Below, piece by piece: positions 35,015 through 46,317 of a stretch of 64,000 nucleotides of DNA. Below the pieces are notes generated by a model that was not told the origin of the DNA, made no database searches, and worked only from the letters and a program-made list of their open reading frames with translations. The DNA is taken from the NCBI GenBank assembly GCA_001599295.1, contig BCGN01000001.1, forward strand, positions 930,001-994,000. The letters are read 5' to 3'. This stretch comes from Sporopachydermia quercuum. Its lineage: Eukaryota; Ascomycota; Sporopachydermiomycetes; Sporopachydermiales; Sporopachydermiaceae. The position numbers and the translations under genes were made by a program. The stretch's first letter is position 1; every line of letters begins with the position of its first letter.

Positions 35015-37270
35015 ATGAAAATGGGAGAAGAAACTGAAAGACTCTTGAATGAGTCTCAAGGAACAGCAGACAATGAGAAACAAGTTAAGAATAATACCCA
35101 AGGCAGGGGATCNAACATTGCTTCGTCAGCTTCTGTTCATATAAAAGTTGATCATAAACCTGCGACAACCCGATGGGAACATTACGGGTATGATTTAATA
35201 TTGTTTATATTAAACTGGGTTTTCAGTTGCTTCTTTCGTGAAATCAAAGCTCGTGGCGTATTCAGAATCCCCAAGACTGGACCATTGATCTTTGTAGGTG
35301 CACCTCATGCTAATCAGTTTGTTGATCCTCCTTTACTTATGAGAGGTGTCCAAAGAGAATGCAAGCGTCGTATTTCATTCTTGATTGCAGAAAAATCTTA
35401 TAGACATCGTTGGATTGGTTTAATGTCTAAGCTAGCAATGGCTATTCCAGTAGCCAGAGCTCAGGACAATTTGAGACCTGCTACCGGTAAAATCTATTTA
35501 AAAGATCCTGTAAAAGATCCATTGAGAATCACTGGCGAGGGTACCAAATTCAATGAAGAATGTATGATTAAAGGCTTACTTGGATTGCCTAAAGCTGCTG
35601 GAAATAGTGATATCGCAGAAATTATTTCTGATACTGAATTATTAATTCGTAAAGAATTCAAGAGCCCTAAGGCTATTGATGCTTTAACAAATGGAACTTC
35701 ATTTAAAGTTGCTGACAAGGTAGATCAAAGTGTGGTTTACAAATCTGTATTCAAACATCTTTCTGCTGGTGAATGTATTGGTATTTTCCCTGAAGGTGGT
35801 TCTCATGATAGGACAGATTTACTACCTTTGAAGGCTGGTGTTGCTATTATGGCTTTAGGAGCTATGGCAAATGATCCTGATTGTGATGTTAAAATTGTTC
35901 CCTGTGGTATGAATTATTTCCATCCCAACAAATTTCGATCTAGGGCTGTGATTGAATATGGATTACCCATGACCATTGATAGAGAGCTAGTTCGAATGTA
36001 TCAAAACCCAGAAACAAACAGAGAAGCTGTAAAAGAGCTTCTGGATTCTATAACTGAGGGTTTAAGATCTGTTACAGTGACTTGTCCTGATTATGAAACA
36101 CTTTTAGTTGTTCAAACCGCTAGAAGACTTTTCACTGCTAATTTCAAAACTAAGGTTCCTCTTAGTTTCGTTATTGAATTGAATAGAAATCTTGTCCAAG
36201 GTTATACCCAGCATCAGGACGATCCTAGAGTTCAACAAATCAAAGAAAAAGTTTTGGATTATGACAGGAAATTGCATCAGTTAGGATTGAAAGATCATCA
36301 AGTGGAAACAGCAGAACGGTCGACTATCTACATTTACGCCTTACTTCTCACCAGAGTGTTTGAAGTCTTCCTACTTTTAATTGGGTCATTACCTGGAATC
36401 ATTTTATTTGCTCCTGTTTTCATTGCTTCCAAGTTGATTTCCACTAAGAAGCAAAGAGAAGCCTTAGCTGGATCAACAGTTAAAGTCCGAGCTAGAGATG
36501 TTATTGCATCATGGAAAGTTCTTGTTGCTATGGGATTTGCACCTTTACTATATAACTTCTACACCATTTTATCGATTCTCATAGTTTACAAGTTTAACTT
36601 GTTGCCATCTCTTGTATTATCTCCCAACTCCTACTTTAGAGCTTTTGTTGTATTTATCTTTGGCTGGATTTTTTTCCCATCGATTACTTATGCTGCATTA
36701 ATTACTGGTGAACGGGGAATGGATATTTTCAAATCAATTAGACCTTTNTACCTGTCCTTGTTCAAAGATCATAGAAACTCATTGTTGCAGCTAAANCAAG
36801 AGAGAGAGCAATTGATGCATGAAGTCACCGAAGTTATCAACTATTATGGACCGAAACTATACCCTGATTATCATGAGAAGCTAACCCAATTAGCAACAGG
36901 AAGTTTTCCATCAAGAAACAACTCCATTTCCGAAATGCCTGAGAGTTTCGAATCTCAGGATGATAATGATGAGAATGAATATGGAAACGGTCTAAAGAGG
37001 GTTACAAGTGTTAGCAGTTCCACCACAGTTGAATCTTCTGCTTTATCCAGAGTCAACTCAGCTAATTCATTAAGTAATATTCCAATTTTCAATGAATACA
37101 TTGGAGGCAATACGGACAGTTCACGAACATCATCAGAATCAAGTTCCGTGCCTGAAGCAAAAATTGCTACCGGTGCCTCAAGCAATGATGAGAGATTCAA
37201 GCAAGAACTCAGTCGGAGAATCACCAGCGCTTTAACAGAGAACAGAAAGAAAGCTGACGTCTCCGAATAA
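35015..37270 (+). CDS. Glycerol-3-phosphate/DHAP sn-1 acyltransferase, Gpt2/Sct1 type
   Basis: A 751-residue ER enzyme (Gpt2 is 743, Sct1 759) catalysing the first acylation in phosphatidate and triacylglycerol synthesis. The acyltransferase boxes are GAPHANQFVDP, ARAQDNLRP and GIFPEGGSHDRTDLLPLKAG, followed by VPCGMNYFHPNKFRSRA. A long insertion between boxes (roughly residues 155-240) is typical of this yeast family. Membrane helices flank the domain, one just before it and several at about 445-580. The C-terminal tail has the conserved ALSRVNSANSLSNIPIF and Ser-rich, acidic stretches that are phosphorylated in yeast. ATG 35015 is used because the frame opens at a GTG (35003). GPT2 and SCT1 arose as paralogues, so the single name is left open. 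Confidence 0.93.
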   Translation: MKMGEETERLLNESQGTADNEKQVKNNTQGRGXNIASSASVHIKVDHKPATTRWEHYGYDLILFILNWVFSCFFREIKARGVFRIPKTGPLIFVGAPHANQFVDPPLLMRGVQRECKRRISFLIAEKSYRHRWIGLMSKLAMAIPVARAQDNLRPATGKIYLKDPVKDPLRITGEGTKFNEECMIKGLLGLPKAAGNSDIAEIISDTELLIRKEFKSPKAIDALTNGTSFKVADKVDQSVVYKSVFKHLSAGECIGIFPEGGSHDRTDLLPLKAGVAIMALGAMANDPDCDVKIVPCGMNYFHPNKFRSRAVIEYGLPMTIDRELVRMYQNPETNREAVKELLDSITEGLRSVTVTCPDYETLLVVQTARRLFTANFKTKVPLSFVIELNRNLVQGYTQHQDDPRVQQIKEKVLDYDRKLHQLGLKDHQVETAERSTIYIYALLLTRVFEVFLLLIGSLPGIILFAPVFIASKLISTKKQREALAGSTVKVRARDVIASWKVLVAMGFAPLLYNFYTILSILIVYKFNLLPSLVLSPNSYFRAFVVFIFGWIFFPSITYAALITGERGMDIFKSIRPXYLSLFKDHRNSLLQLXQEREQLMHEVTEVINYYGPKLYPDYHEKLTQLATGSFPSRNNSISEMPESFESQDDNDENEYGNGLKRVTSVSSSTTVESSALSRVNSANSLSNIPIFNEYIGGNTDSSRTSSESSSVPEAKIATGASSNDERFKQELSRRITSALTENRKKADVSE

Positions 37271-37587
37271 GGCAAAATAATCACAATTTTGCATAATGCA
37301 TCGATTGAAAGTAAGGACGCTACTTTTCAACACCTGGATAATAATGATAACGAGAACAAAAAAAAAAGGAAGGAAAAACCACAACAGCAATAAAAAATGA
37401 ATGGTTAACAAAAACACACGTACTCCTATGAGGTCGGTTGCAATTGGTTCGCATATTTATTTGATTTACTGATTCCTTTGCACAACCATCTATCTAATTT
37501 TTGATTTATTGATTTATTGATTTTGAAAATACTTTTATGTGCAATATACTATTATCACCACTATATAACCACGATTAATCTTCCCAT
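37271..37587. other. Short convergent interval
   Basis: 317 bases between the 3' ends of the acyltransferase and STT3. It includes an A8 run near 37360 and a GATTTATT triplet repeat at 37500-37520. It presumably carries both 3'-end signals. Confidence 0.5.
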
Positions 37588-39744
37588 CTAAAACTCTCTA
37601 AGTTCTATTTGAGCTGGCTTTTTGATCTTACGTCGTTTTCTACTTGATTCCTCATCAAACTTCACCTGCGATGCAAAATCACGACCCAAATCATCTTCCT
37701 TCTTGACTTTGTACAATCTCACAATCCAGTTCTCGCTGGTAAATGCTTCCTCTAAACTGTTGATTTTGATAGGATCAGATGGGATCTTTTGCTGCCTTAC
37801 TCTATCAATTGCATCTTTTCCACCTCCGTAAACTTCAGGGAATCTATAGTACGACATNTTATACATTAAAGAGTTCTTCATAGTGTCTGTTGCTTGAGCA
37901 TCCACTTTATATTCACCTCTTGGAGTGAAAAAGTTTCGTTCTTTCACTTCATCAGGCCAGATGCCTTCTGCAATTCTCACCATCCATAAGAACTTATTAA
38001 TATCATCACCTGAGTAGCCCAGCAAACCACCGAAGATAATCAGGACGTANTCTACGTCATGTTGTTTTAGAATAGGATATGCCACTTCTTCAGAGGAAGA
38101 CATGGCTTTACCAACTGTAGCAATATGAGTATTATTCCAAGTGTTGTTATCAACCAATGTGGTTCTATCTGCCATTCCACCGATTTGATACCCATAATCC
38201 CACCAAGCCATGATTTTAGCATCAGGTTCTGTATTCATTCTTAACCAATAGTAAGCCTCACGGAAATCATCAATCAACACCGGACTACCATCATGACCTC
38301 TAGAAGAGAGCACAACTGATGGTGAGGAGTATGCGTTCGATGTTACCCATGTACAATGTCTAACAAAGAGTACTAAATAACTAAGGAATGATCCCAATAC
38401 AATAGCCTTCGATAAGTATGATAATTTGGAAGGGTTTTCCTTTTTGGAGAAAACCATATAAACATCAAACAGCTTTGAAATTGCAATGGCAGCGCACACA
38501 CAAATAACTGGAGTTAACGTAAGCATCAATCTTACCATAACACCAGCAAAATACGAACAGAGTACTGCATAAATGATAACAAATACTTGCTCTGATTTGA
38601 GCTCTTGGAATAGTAAAAATACACCAGCAGGGAATAACCAGATCAATATTTGAGTATCGAAAAAAAACGCTGGCCAAGCAGTAGGTTGATGTTCTGAAAC
38701 TGAAGCAATAATTGGAATATGAATCTTAGCATAACCAGTGTCCCATAAAGAATAGAATCTACCAGTCCATGGTGCAATCATACCAGCATAAGTCAAGGCA
38801 AATAATCCACCGACACCAACNACAAACAAAACGGAGATTGAAACGATCAAAATTGCTTTGAATTGTTTAGAAGGTACTAGTGACCTAATATAATCAGCAA
38901 ATGCAACTAATTGCAATAAACCAAACACTCCTAGAGCTGCCATATGGTCATTTGATCTGATTGGTAAGAATCCAACAAACGGAATTTGCATAGATGCTAC
39001 TGTTCCAATAGCATACCAAGTAGAATAGGAAACATAAAGCTTATGACTATATCTTCCCATCAATAATAGAACGAAAACATGTAACGGAATCAAATTGGTG
39101 ATGAAAACATATCCACCCCAGGCGGCTACCATATAGAAATAGAACAGGGCTGACAGAGCAGACCAGAACATAGAGCCCAACTTCATAGCTTTAATCCAAA
39201 GGTAGAAAGTAAACATAAGCAAGAAAATCGCAATGGCTTCATTATCATAACTACCAGCTACTGAACGTGAAATATAACCTGGGGCTATTCCCATGAAAGC
39301 TGCTGCTAATAAGCCTGCTGATTGATCTTTCATCTCAGATGTGAATAAGTAAGTTGCATACGCTGTTAACCCCGAAAATGCTGGTGCTAATAAGACGCAG
39401 ATGTTTCGAATATCAATGGGAAGTCCAACATTTTCTAATACATAATGGATCAATCCTGATGTCACCATAAGCCCAGGATACAATGTACCACCTGTGACTC
39501 TTCCTAAAGGATACCACGTCCTATCATCAAACCAATTGAGAAATTGGTAGAAATTATGCGTCACCAAGTACTTAGTCGCTCTGAAATTAAACCACGGATC
39601 GAATTCGTGAATAATTGATTCAAATCGAATAACTGAAAACAGTCTAGAAGAAATAGCTGCAGCTGCTATGGACACTAGAATTGAGATCTTCAGCAACAAA
39701 CTGATATTGTCAGCTGTGCGCTGGCTTATAATAGCAGAGGCCAT
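37588..39744 (-). CDS. STT3: Oligosaccharyltransferase catalytic subunit Stt3
   Basis: 718 residues, the same length as yeast Stt3 when the ATG at 39744 is used; the frame opens ten codons earlier at a TTG. It transfers the Glc3Man9GlcNAc2 glycan to Asn-X-Ser/Thr sites in the ER lumen. The N-terminal half is about a dozen membrane helices with the first-loop motif [15 protein letters not shown], then [17 protein letters not shown] and [14 protein letters not shown]. The luminal domain has [11 protein letters not shown] (the WWDYG acceptor-binding motif, near residue 515), followed by [18 protein letters not shown] basic Lys/Arg-rich tail follows. Three single N bases do not affect the frame. 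Confidence 0.98.
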   Translation of the reverse strand: MASAIISQRTADNISLLLKISILVSIAAAAISSRLFSVIRFESIIHEFDPWFNFRATKYLVTHNFYQFLNWFDDRTWYPLGRVTGGTLYPGLMVTSGLIHYVLENVGLPIDIRNICVLLAPAFSGLTAYATYLFTSEMKDQSAGLLAAAFMGIAPGYISRSVAGSYDNEAIAIFLLMFTFYLWIKAMKLGSMFWSALSALFYFYMVAAWGGYVFITNLIPLHVFVLLLMGRYSHKLYVSYSTWYAIGTVASMQIPFVGFLPIRSNDHMAALGVFGLLQLVAFADYIRSLVPSKQFKAILIVSISVLFXVGVGGLFALTYAGMIAPWTGRFYSLWDTGYAKIHIPIIASVSEHQPTAWPAFFFDTQILIWLFPAGVFLLFQELKSEQVFVIIYAVLCSYFAGVMVRLMLTLTPVICVCAAIAISKLFDVYMVFSKKENPSKLSYLSKAIVLGSFLSYLVLFVRHCTWVTSNAYSSPSVVLSSRGHDGSPVLIDDFREAYYWLRMNTEPDAKIMAWWDYGYQIGGMADRTTLVDNNTWNNTHIATVGKAMSSSEEVAYPILKQHDVXYVLIIFGGLLGYSGDDINKFLWMVRIAEGIWPDEVKERNFFTPRGEYKVDAQATDTMKNSLMYXMSYYRFPEVYGGGKDAIDRVRQQKIPSDPIKINSLEEAFTSENWIVRLYKVKKEDDLGRDFASQVKFDEESSRKRRKIKKPAQIELREF

Positions 39745-41093
39745 AGTATGTATGTTTGTGTACTGAATGATCAATTGATCAGAATTATGAGATTTCCCCT
39801 TGAGTGAGTCGATGTATCACCAAAACTCACAGTTATTAGCAATTAAAACTTAAGAGTCAATCAAAGCATAGAAACAAAAACTCCTATAAGCGCTTTATCC
39901 AGTTAATGGAAACACGCTTGATGCTACACGATGGATGTTTGAATGGGCAACAAACGGATCAATTGGCGTGACTGAAAAGAGCTATCTACGACTTTCCTTG
40001 CTATGTATATGGTTGGTGCTAGTCCACTAGGTACTTAGATCAGTTGGTCTATTAATACGAGCCCCGATCGAATGAATTGTAGCTATAACACAGCTTACAA
40101 ATCAATTGTTCGTTCAATGAAATAATAGTTTTGTATTGAATTCCTAAGCCAGTTGATTCTGTTCGCGAGTGGAAGTTTTTGTGTATTTGTCCTTAATGAG
40201 AGGTAATGATTACGTAATTGTTAAATGCTAAGGAAGAATTTGGGGGGGGGTAAGAGAGATATGTTGTATGATAAGGAGAAGATAATGATGATTAAATGAC
40301 TACTGGAACCGGGTAGCTCATATAGTCTGGAATTAATTCCAGATTTTATCAAAAGAATTGATGGGCTCTCATCAGTGATAAAATGAAGGAGTTCTAGCGT
40401 TTTGGTAGTTAAATCATTCCCCTCCTTCTTATCAGTCGTTAGCGTGAGACCCAAGGCATCAAACCATCACTCACATTACCCCCAGACGTTGGAATATTCT
40501 GTTAAGACTCNCACCATTTGAGCAACCTTAACACCATGAAACTATTTGAAAATGTAATAAATAGCCCATAAGCTAGAGAGCTTATTAAACGCTCTAAATA
40601 ATGATGTTTCATGCTTTGGAAAGGTATTTGTTCGCATACGTAATATGTAATCTACCCGATTGCTTCCCTTATCTCTTTTATAAGTGACCAAATTCACCCA
40701 TTTCCCATACTAAACTTCAAACTCAAGTAAATATCAGAACGTTCGTCAACGCACCCAGCCAGCATTGAGAAAGATAAAGATCCCAGCTAAATACTTCAAT
40801 TATATCACCGACGGAACAATAGCAACAATTTATCGGAACCAATAGTATCATCGAATTTTCGTCCCAAGCCCAGATAATCTCGTCAGATTACTCTTGGAAT
40901 GGATTCTAAAACCCGTTATTGCTTATTGTTTGTCTTTCATCTCCCTGGTACCTTTCCCTAGCTAATCAGGGATCGGCCCTTTTCCAGCTGCTTATCATCA
41001 CACGAGTTAGAATGATGGAATGAACACCATTTGCATTGAATCATTCCATAGATAAACTCATAGAAGCTATCCTGAACTATATATCCTTTCATA
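39745..41093. other. Divergent STT3 / Pib2-like interval
   Basis: About 1.35 kb of promoter sequence for two divergent genes. A run of nine G lies at 40242-40250, striking in such AT-rich DNA. A 77-codon open frame on the minus strand next to it shows no family similarity. No gene seen. Confidence 0.45.
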
Positions 41094-42929
41094 ATGAACC
41101 CGGGNCAGGCAAATGGTCCAAACCCTCTTGATCTTAAAACCAACGTTGATCCAATAATACAACACCAACAACCTACGTTACAAGAGCAAACGCGATCTCG
41201 AGCTTACCAAGATCCTGTACCGAGCCAAGAACGGGAGCAAGAGCAAGAGCAAGAACATAATGGGCTCGAGATAAAACCACAGCAACAACAAATAACTGGA
41301 AACCAGTCGTCAACTTCTAGGAATCAATTCAGATTCCACAAAAAAGAGCTGCCTCAGACACAACCAAAGCTATCGGCTATATCTTCAAGTATACGCAGTA
41401 ATGTGTCGAGGCTACAACTAAATGAAAATGGCAACACTCAAAGCTACTTACCATCAAGAAGAAGCTCCCAAATTCAACTAGGACCTGTGGAAACAGAAGT
41501 TCATCCTTTTATTAAATCTAGAAGACCCTCGCTTGAAATTGGCCAAACCATTAATTTTTCAGAATCCAAGCCCGATAAATCAGATGGATCTACAAATCCC
41601 GGATCTTTTCAACCTTCAGATCCTAATCGAAAGTACCAAATAGCTGCTCCCGATTTATCCACGTTTGCCAGCCTAACGAGACAGCCCAACCGATCAACAA
41701 TTCAAGTTACTGAGGTATCACCAGGCGTAGAACCGGGAGACGAGACTCAAACAGGATACTCTGAGTCTTTAGCCAATCATTTGGCACCATCAACAGTAGC
41801 ATCTTCCGAAGTTTCCATTGGATCTGCTGTTGCCGACGGACTTTCAAGGAACTCATCAGGGTTCAATCTAAGCGTTTTCTCCAGAGGAAGACAACCAGAT
41901 ATGAAAGAGCTGCGACGGAACTTGTCAGTGATAAACGATTCACAATTTGATGGTATTGGAACAAAAGAAGATGCTCCAGTGAATAAACGAGAAGTATCTG
42001 GCCTGCTGGCAAGGAGGAATTTGGCTTTACCTGGAGGCAGTAGCCAAAGATTCTCGTCGTCAGAAACAGCATTGCATATGTTACCTTCTAGCTCTAGTCC
42101 CGCCATAGGTAACGTGGCTAATCACGGCCCAGGAATTATTGCTCAAGGCTCAGCACAGGGACAAATTAGGGGACCCGTACGTGGTGTTGGTGCCGGGTCT
42201 GCCGCTCTTTCATTAACTGGCGCAAATAGTACTATAAATCCTACCTCAACAACTGTTTTCACTCCATCTGTTGAACCAACTGGTAGTTTAAATCGAGGAC
42301 CTCAATCTAAACCTCTGAGGCAAATACGAGAGCCTAAAACTCCATTGTATGTTCCTGCTGTGCTTCGGAATACTATGTCTTTCTCGGGACCAAGTATGGC
42401 TACTGAGACTTCTCAGAGGATGAGCCGTTCCGCCAGCCGAAGCTCCATAAGATCTCTTATACCGTTTTCTTCTGAAAAGCCACTTTCACCAACACGTGAC
42501 CATTGGAAACCTGATTCTTCTCGCGACGGTTGCACATACTGTGGACGCAAATTCACATTCTGGGACAGGAGACATCATTGTAGAAGATGCGGAGATCTCT
42601 ATTGTTCTCTACATACATCGCACCAATTAGAACTGAATTCTGCTGGTCAGTTTTGTTCTGACGGCTGGGGAATGTTGTGTAAAGTATGCGATTTCTGTGT
42701 AGGAGATTATGAAGTATGGTTGAAAGCACAAGGTCTACTTGGGGGAACTAATACGGCAGAAGGAAAGAAAGCATTTGCGGAGCTTCGATTTGATGATCGT
42801 CTTAATTTGGGTGGCGCAAGACCGGAAAGAAGTAACGAGACAACAACGGAAAGACATGACAGTGTTGTGCAAGTCGGGGAAAATGATGTTGGATATATTC
42901 CTGCTGATTGGAGTTGGAGTAGCTTTTAA
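41094..42929 (+). CDS. PIB2: Pib2-like FYVE protein, TORC1 regulator
   Basis: A 611-residue protein with a long disordered N-terminus (Ser, Gln and Pro rich; a Glu-Gln run near residues 43-53) and a FYVE finger at about 475-550. The finger shows WKPD, CTYCGRKF, RRHHCRRCG and KVCDFC, the signature of phosphatidylinositol-3-phosphate binding at endosome and vacuole membranes. The protein ends in IPADWSWSSF. A conserved C-terminal tail of this kind is characteristic of yeast Pib2, where it helps activate TORC1 in response to glutamine. FYVE and the tail are seen; the TORC1 role is inferred from the family. Yeast Pib2 is 635 residues. Confidence 0.75.
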   Translation: MNPXQANGPNPLDLKTNVDPIIQHQQPTLQEQTRSRAYQDPVPSQEREQEQEQEHNGLEIKPQQQQITGNQSSTSRNQFRFHKKELPQTQPKLSAISSSIRSNVSRLQLNENGNTQSYLPSRRSSQIQLGPVETEVHPFIKSRRPSLEIGQTINFSESKPDKSDGSTNPGSFQPSDPNRKYQIAAPDLSTFASLTRQPNRSTIQVTEVSPGVEPGDETQTGYSESLANHLAPSTVASSEVSIGSAVADGLSRNSSGFNLSVFSRGRQPDMKELRRNLSVINDSQFDGIGTKEDAPVNKREVSGLLARRNLALPGGSSQRFSSSETALHMLPSSSSPAIGNVANHGPGIIAQGSAQGQIRGPVRGVGAGSAALSLTGANSTINPTSTTVFTPSVEPTGSLNRGPQSKPLRQIREPKTPLYVPAVLRNTMSFSGPSMATETSQRMSRSASRSSIRSLIPFSSEKPLSPTRDHWKPDSSRDGCTYCGRKFTFWDRRHHCRRCGDLYCSLHTSHQLELNSAGQFCSDGWGMLCKVCDFCVGDYEVWLKAQGLLGGTNTAEGKKAFAELRFDDRLNLGGARPERSNETTTERHDSVVQVGENDVGYIPADWSWSSF

Positions 42930-44520
42930 AGTTTAGATACATTATTGAGATTCTGTAATCAATAATAGTTCATTAATTATCGGGTTAATGACATGAAGCA
43001 AGTAAAGAAAAGACAACCGCCTGGTTTAGAGAATGAGAAGATAAGAGTAAATAGGAGAAGTATATATAGTAATAAGACAGCAATAAACATTGTTCAATTA
43101 GACTAGCAAGGACTATTCAATTCCAATTTTGCCCCGCCGGCTAAAAGTTCAAATGGAGTCAGATAGTTGCTAATATTGTATGATAGATTCTATTTCAGAA
43201 TTGATGATTCGCATGACCCATTACTTGTTTATCATTCAAGTCATCATTTACTTGTTACTCAATAAAAAGGTGTTTTAGACACATTGATTGACAGATTATG
43301 TAAAGGTACGTTCAGTTGGTAGAAAACTAAAAGGCAAAGCAANAGTTGTCCCTTCTGATGTCTCTTAATAGTATAACCTGTAGAAGGATCATGGTGATGA
43401 GTGCGAAATTTGACAGCCCGAAAGACGAGTCATTGAATTTTTAAACAAGATGCAACTAGTTTATATTGTTGAATAATTATTTGAAACTTATTAGCTAACC
43501 AAACATCTGATTCGATTACTTGTAATCCTGCTACATATAAGAACACATTAAAGGACTATATTCTGTTTTGCAATGCCATATTAAACTTTGATTCTCCTCA
43601 ATTCTTTATGATTTCCCTTCTTCGTTATAGTAATCAGTTTGATTTAATGGGTTTGTTCATTATCAGTAACATTTAAACCCAAAAATATTAAGATACAAAA
43701 TAGGAATGTGAACTTAAATTTGTCAAAACCTTAAATTTTGGAGCTAATCCGCTCGTGAAGTTTGAGACACGAAGCTCTTGGTAATTATACATCTAGCTTG
43801 AATGTGTTTCATAACTCTAGATAATATTAATTAACAAAGTTGAAATTGAAAGTTATGAGTATATTATTACGACTCAAGTTGANTTAAACCATAGCTGTAA
43901 CGTCTTTCGATTCGAAATANAGTGGTTACACAGCAGGAGGATTTGCTTAGTCTTACGCTTGAAACAAAAGTTCTCAAGATGCAAAACAATTGAAGCCTTA
44001 CCGAACTAATCTTTACTGTAGTTGAACTGTCGACCTGGAAATTGACATAGACTGCTTACGTGCTATACAATTCTTTCCTAAATCAACATCTTCTCTTCCT
44101 TTTCTCTTACTGATAGCCAACATTTACCCATAGATTTCCATACATTTGGATCTCTATTTGAGATCCAAAAACTGTTCATAATTTACCGTAAATCATAGCA
44201 AAGCAAAAATCAAATCCTTCACAATCTCTCTAGACAATTCACCCTTTTTGCTTCCTGTCTCCTATACATACACCCCAGTGTTCATTAGTCCCATTTCAGG
44301 GCACCATACAAAAAAATTAAAGTATCGCTATCCTTACTGTCCCATATCCCATACATATGTTATTCTAATAGTAAGTACCAAATGACGAGGAAGACTTCTC
44401 ATTTAAACATCATTGATACTCACTTATCTATTGTTCAATCGATTTAATAGATATTCAATCTATTAATTTGAGTAAAATTATGTTTCTAAATCAATTGTAT
44501 AATAGTTTTTGAGGCAAGAA
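42930..44520. other. Intergenic region before the Laa2-like gene
   Basis: About 1.6 kb between two plus-strand genes, with three N bases. It is AT-rich with no long frame on either strand. It presumably holds the terminator of the Pib2-like gene and the promoter of the next. No gene seen. Confidence 0.45.
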
Positions 44521-45632
44521 ATGGAAGAGGAAAAAGTTCAGGAAACTTCTAACGAAGTTCTAGAAGAAGTCACTGAAGACTTCAAATCAGAATTGAAGCT
44601 GGAAGTGATGGTAGAAACTGATGGTGAGAAGGATGAGAAGGATGAGATGGAAGAAGAGGAAGAGGAAGCAGAAGAAGAAGAAGGAGAGGACGGGCAAGAT
44701 TTCGAAGAGGATGATGATTTTGGATCATTTTCAGACGCATCATTTGATGACTTCAATGAAGCTGAAATATCAACAAACGAATCAATTGAAACTACAACCC
44801 AAATTCACCAAGAGCCACAGATATCGACGACAACTACAACCACATCTACACCTAATTATATACTTGACTTTAATAATGATAATGCATTATCAACTGTGTG
44901 GGAGCTTTTAAATGAAATATACCCAAAAGCTTCGGAGAACACAGTTTCGGGAGTTTTAGGAAACATCGAGATAACGTCTGATACACCCATAAGACCTGAC
45001 AGAAGGTAAGTACACTACATATTAGACGCTGCGCCTTAGCCATACGGTATAATATATACTCATACTAACATTTTAGTATCAAACTATGGCACGAACTATC
45101 AACTGTGCGGAAGACAGATCCCTTTGTTTGGCCAAGATCTGCAATAAGACGGAAATTATTAATATCATTAGGAATACCGGTTGACTTAGACACAGTGCTA
45201 CCTAGAGGACATGTCAAAGCAGACCCAGTACAGATATATTCAACTGATACAGATGAAGCCATTCAATTGAATGATATTGAATTGAAAGAGCCCGGAAATG
45301 TGGCTGAACTTTTATCTCGAACGAAAACGTTAATTTCTACTATTCAGAACCAAATTCAACCACCAGAATACGTTACTCTTTCATCGGAAGAAGATTTGAT
45401 ACATTACAGGACCATAATTCAAACAGCGACTTCTCAATGTAGAATATTACTGAAATTATGGGCAAAAAATAATAGAGAGTTGCAGAAGGATAAAGAGACC
45501 TTTGAAGCAGTGATTGAAAGTATGGTTGGATACACCCAGAAGGTACGCCGTCAAGAAAGTATGAGACGGCCAGCGCTAGGGAGGTCAAAAAGCGGTAAAA
45601 GTAGGTCTAAGAGTGCATTATTTTTTGGTTGA
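44521..45632 (+). CDS. Laa2-like AP-1 accessory protein, two exons
   Basis: Exon 1 is 44521-45005 and exon 2 45077-45632, phase 2 (AG|T makes Ser); the product has 346 residues. The 71-base intron has GTAAGT and ATACTAAC six bases before the acceptor. The N-terminus is extremely acidic (runs of Glu and Asp), then DDFGSFSDASFDDF at about residues 66-79, which contains a DFGSF motif of the type that binds gamma-ear domains of AP-1 and GGA clathrin adaptors. The C-terminal half is a basic helical region (KLWHELSTVRKTDPFVWPRS; PVDLDTVLPRG). Yeast YBL010C (Laa2) has the same plan and links Laa1 to AP-1. The gamma-ear motif is seen; the family name is from memory. The frame opens earlier at a TTG; ATG 44521 is used. 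Confidence 0.6.
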
Positions 45633-46317
45633 ATGAAAATAATGAACCAGCAGGAAAAGGAATAGGAACGCTATTAATAAGGCGATTTAATGGATAATGA
45701 GATGGGTATAATAGTGATAAAGTAATAGTATACTGAAGTGATAACAACATATGTAATCTTCAATAACTTCGGTTAAAATTCCATTACAAAAATATAAACT
45801 AATTGATTTCCACGACAAAATTTACCTCCCAACTACTATTTCCAAAACTAGACATAGTTATTCGGAACAAAAATGAACAAAAATAATTAACGTAAATCCA
45901 TAATTCAGCCACTCACTGACTAAAAAAATACTACTCATGCTACATTTACGTCATTTGAGCTCTTTCCAACTGTTTAACGTTAGTTATCAGTTTACCAGCA
46001 AGAATCATTTTTTAAACACTTATGCTATATTATTTATAATACATAATAATCATAATTAATTATACACATTTAATACATATATACGACATATAATAAAAAC
46101 ACCAAAAAGCAATTAATAGTAACAGAGAAAAGAGAAATAAAACATTATGATATTCATGGTTTATGATAGACAATAGAATCAGCTAACAAAATACATAGTA
46201 ACGAATAGGGTATAGAGCATAAACATGTTTTAAACACCCAACAAAAATTCAAAAATAAATGACAAAACTAATCAGTAAGAAAATTATGGAAATTGATGTC
46301 ACAGTATAAATTCAACA
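45633..46317. other. Very AT-rich convergent interval
   Basis: About 685 bases between convergent genes. The part 46020-46110 is almost pure A/T with TATA, TAAT and AATTAATTATA runs, suitable for 3'-end signals of both genes. No coding potential seen. Confidence 0.5.

Noticed and set aside
40221-40454. 77-residue minus-strand open frame before STT3
   Set aside because: It includes the G9 tract, has no family similarity and lies in a divergent promoter.
44538-44756. Ser-rich minus-strand frame opposite the Laa2-like gene
   Set aside because: It is the complement of Glu/Asp codon runs; the plus-strand gene has a splice junction and a conserved motif.
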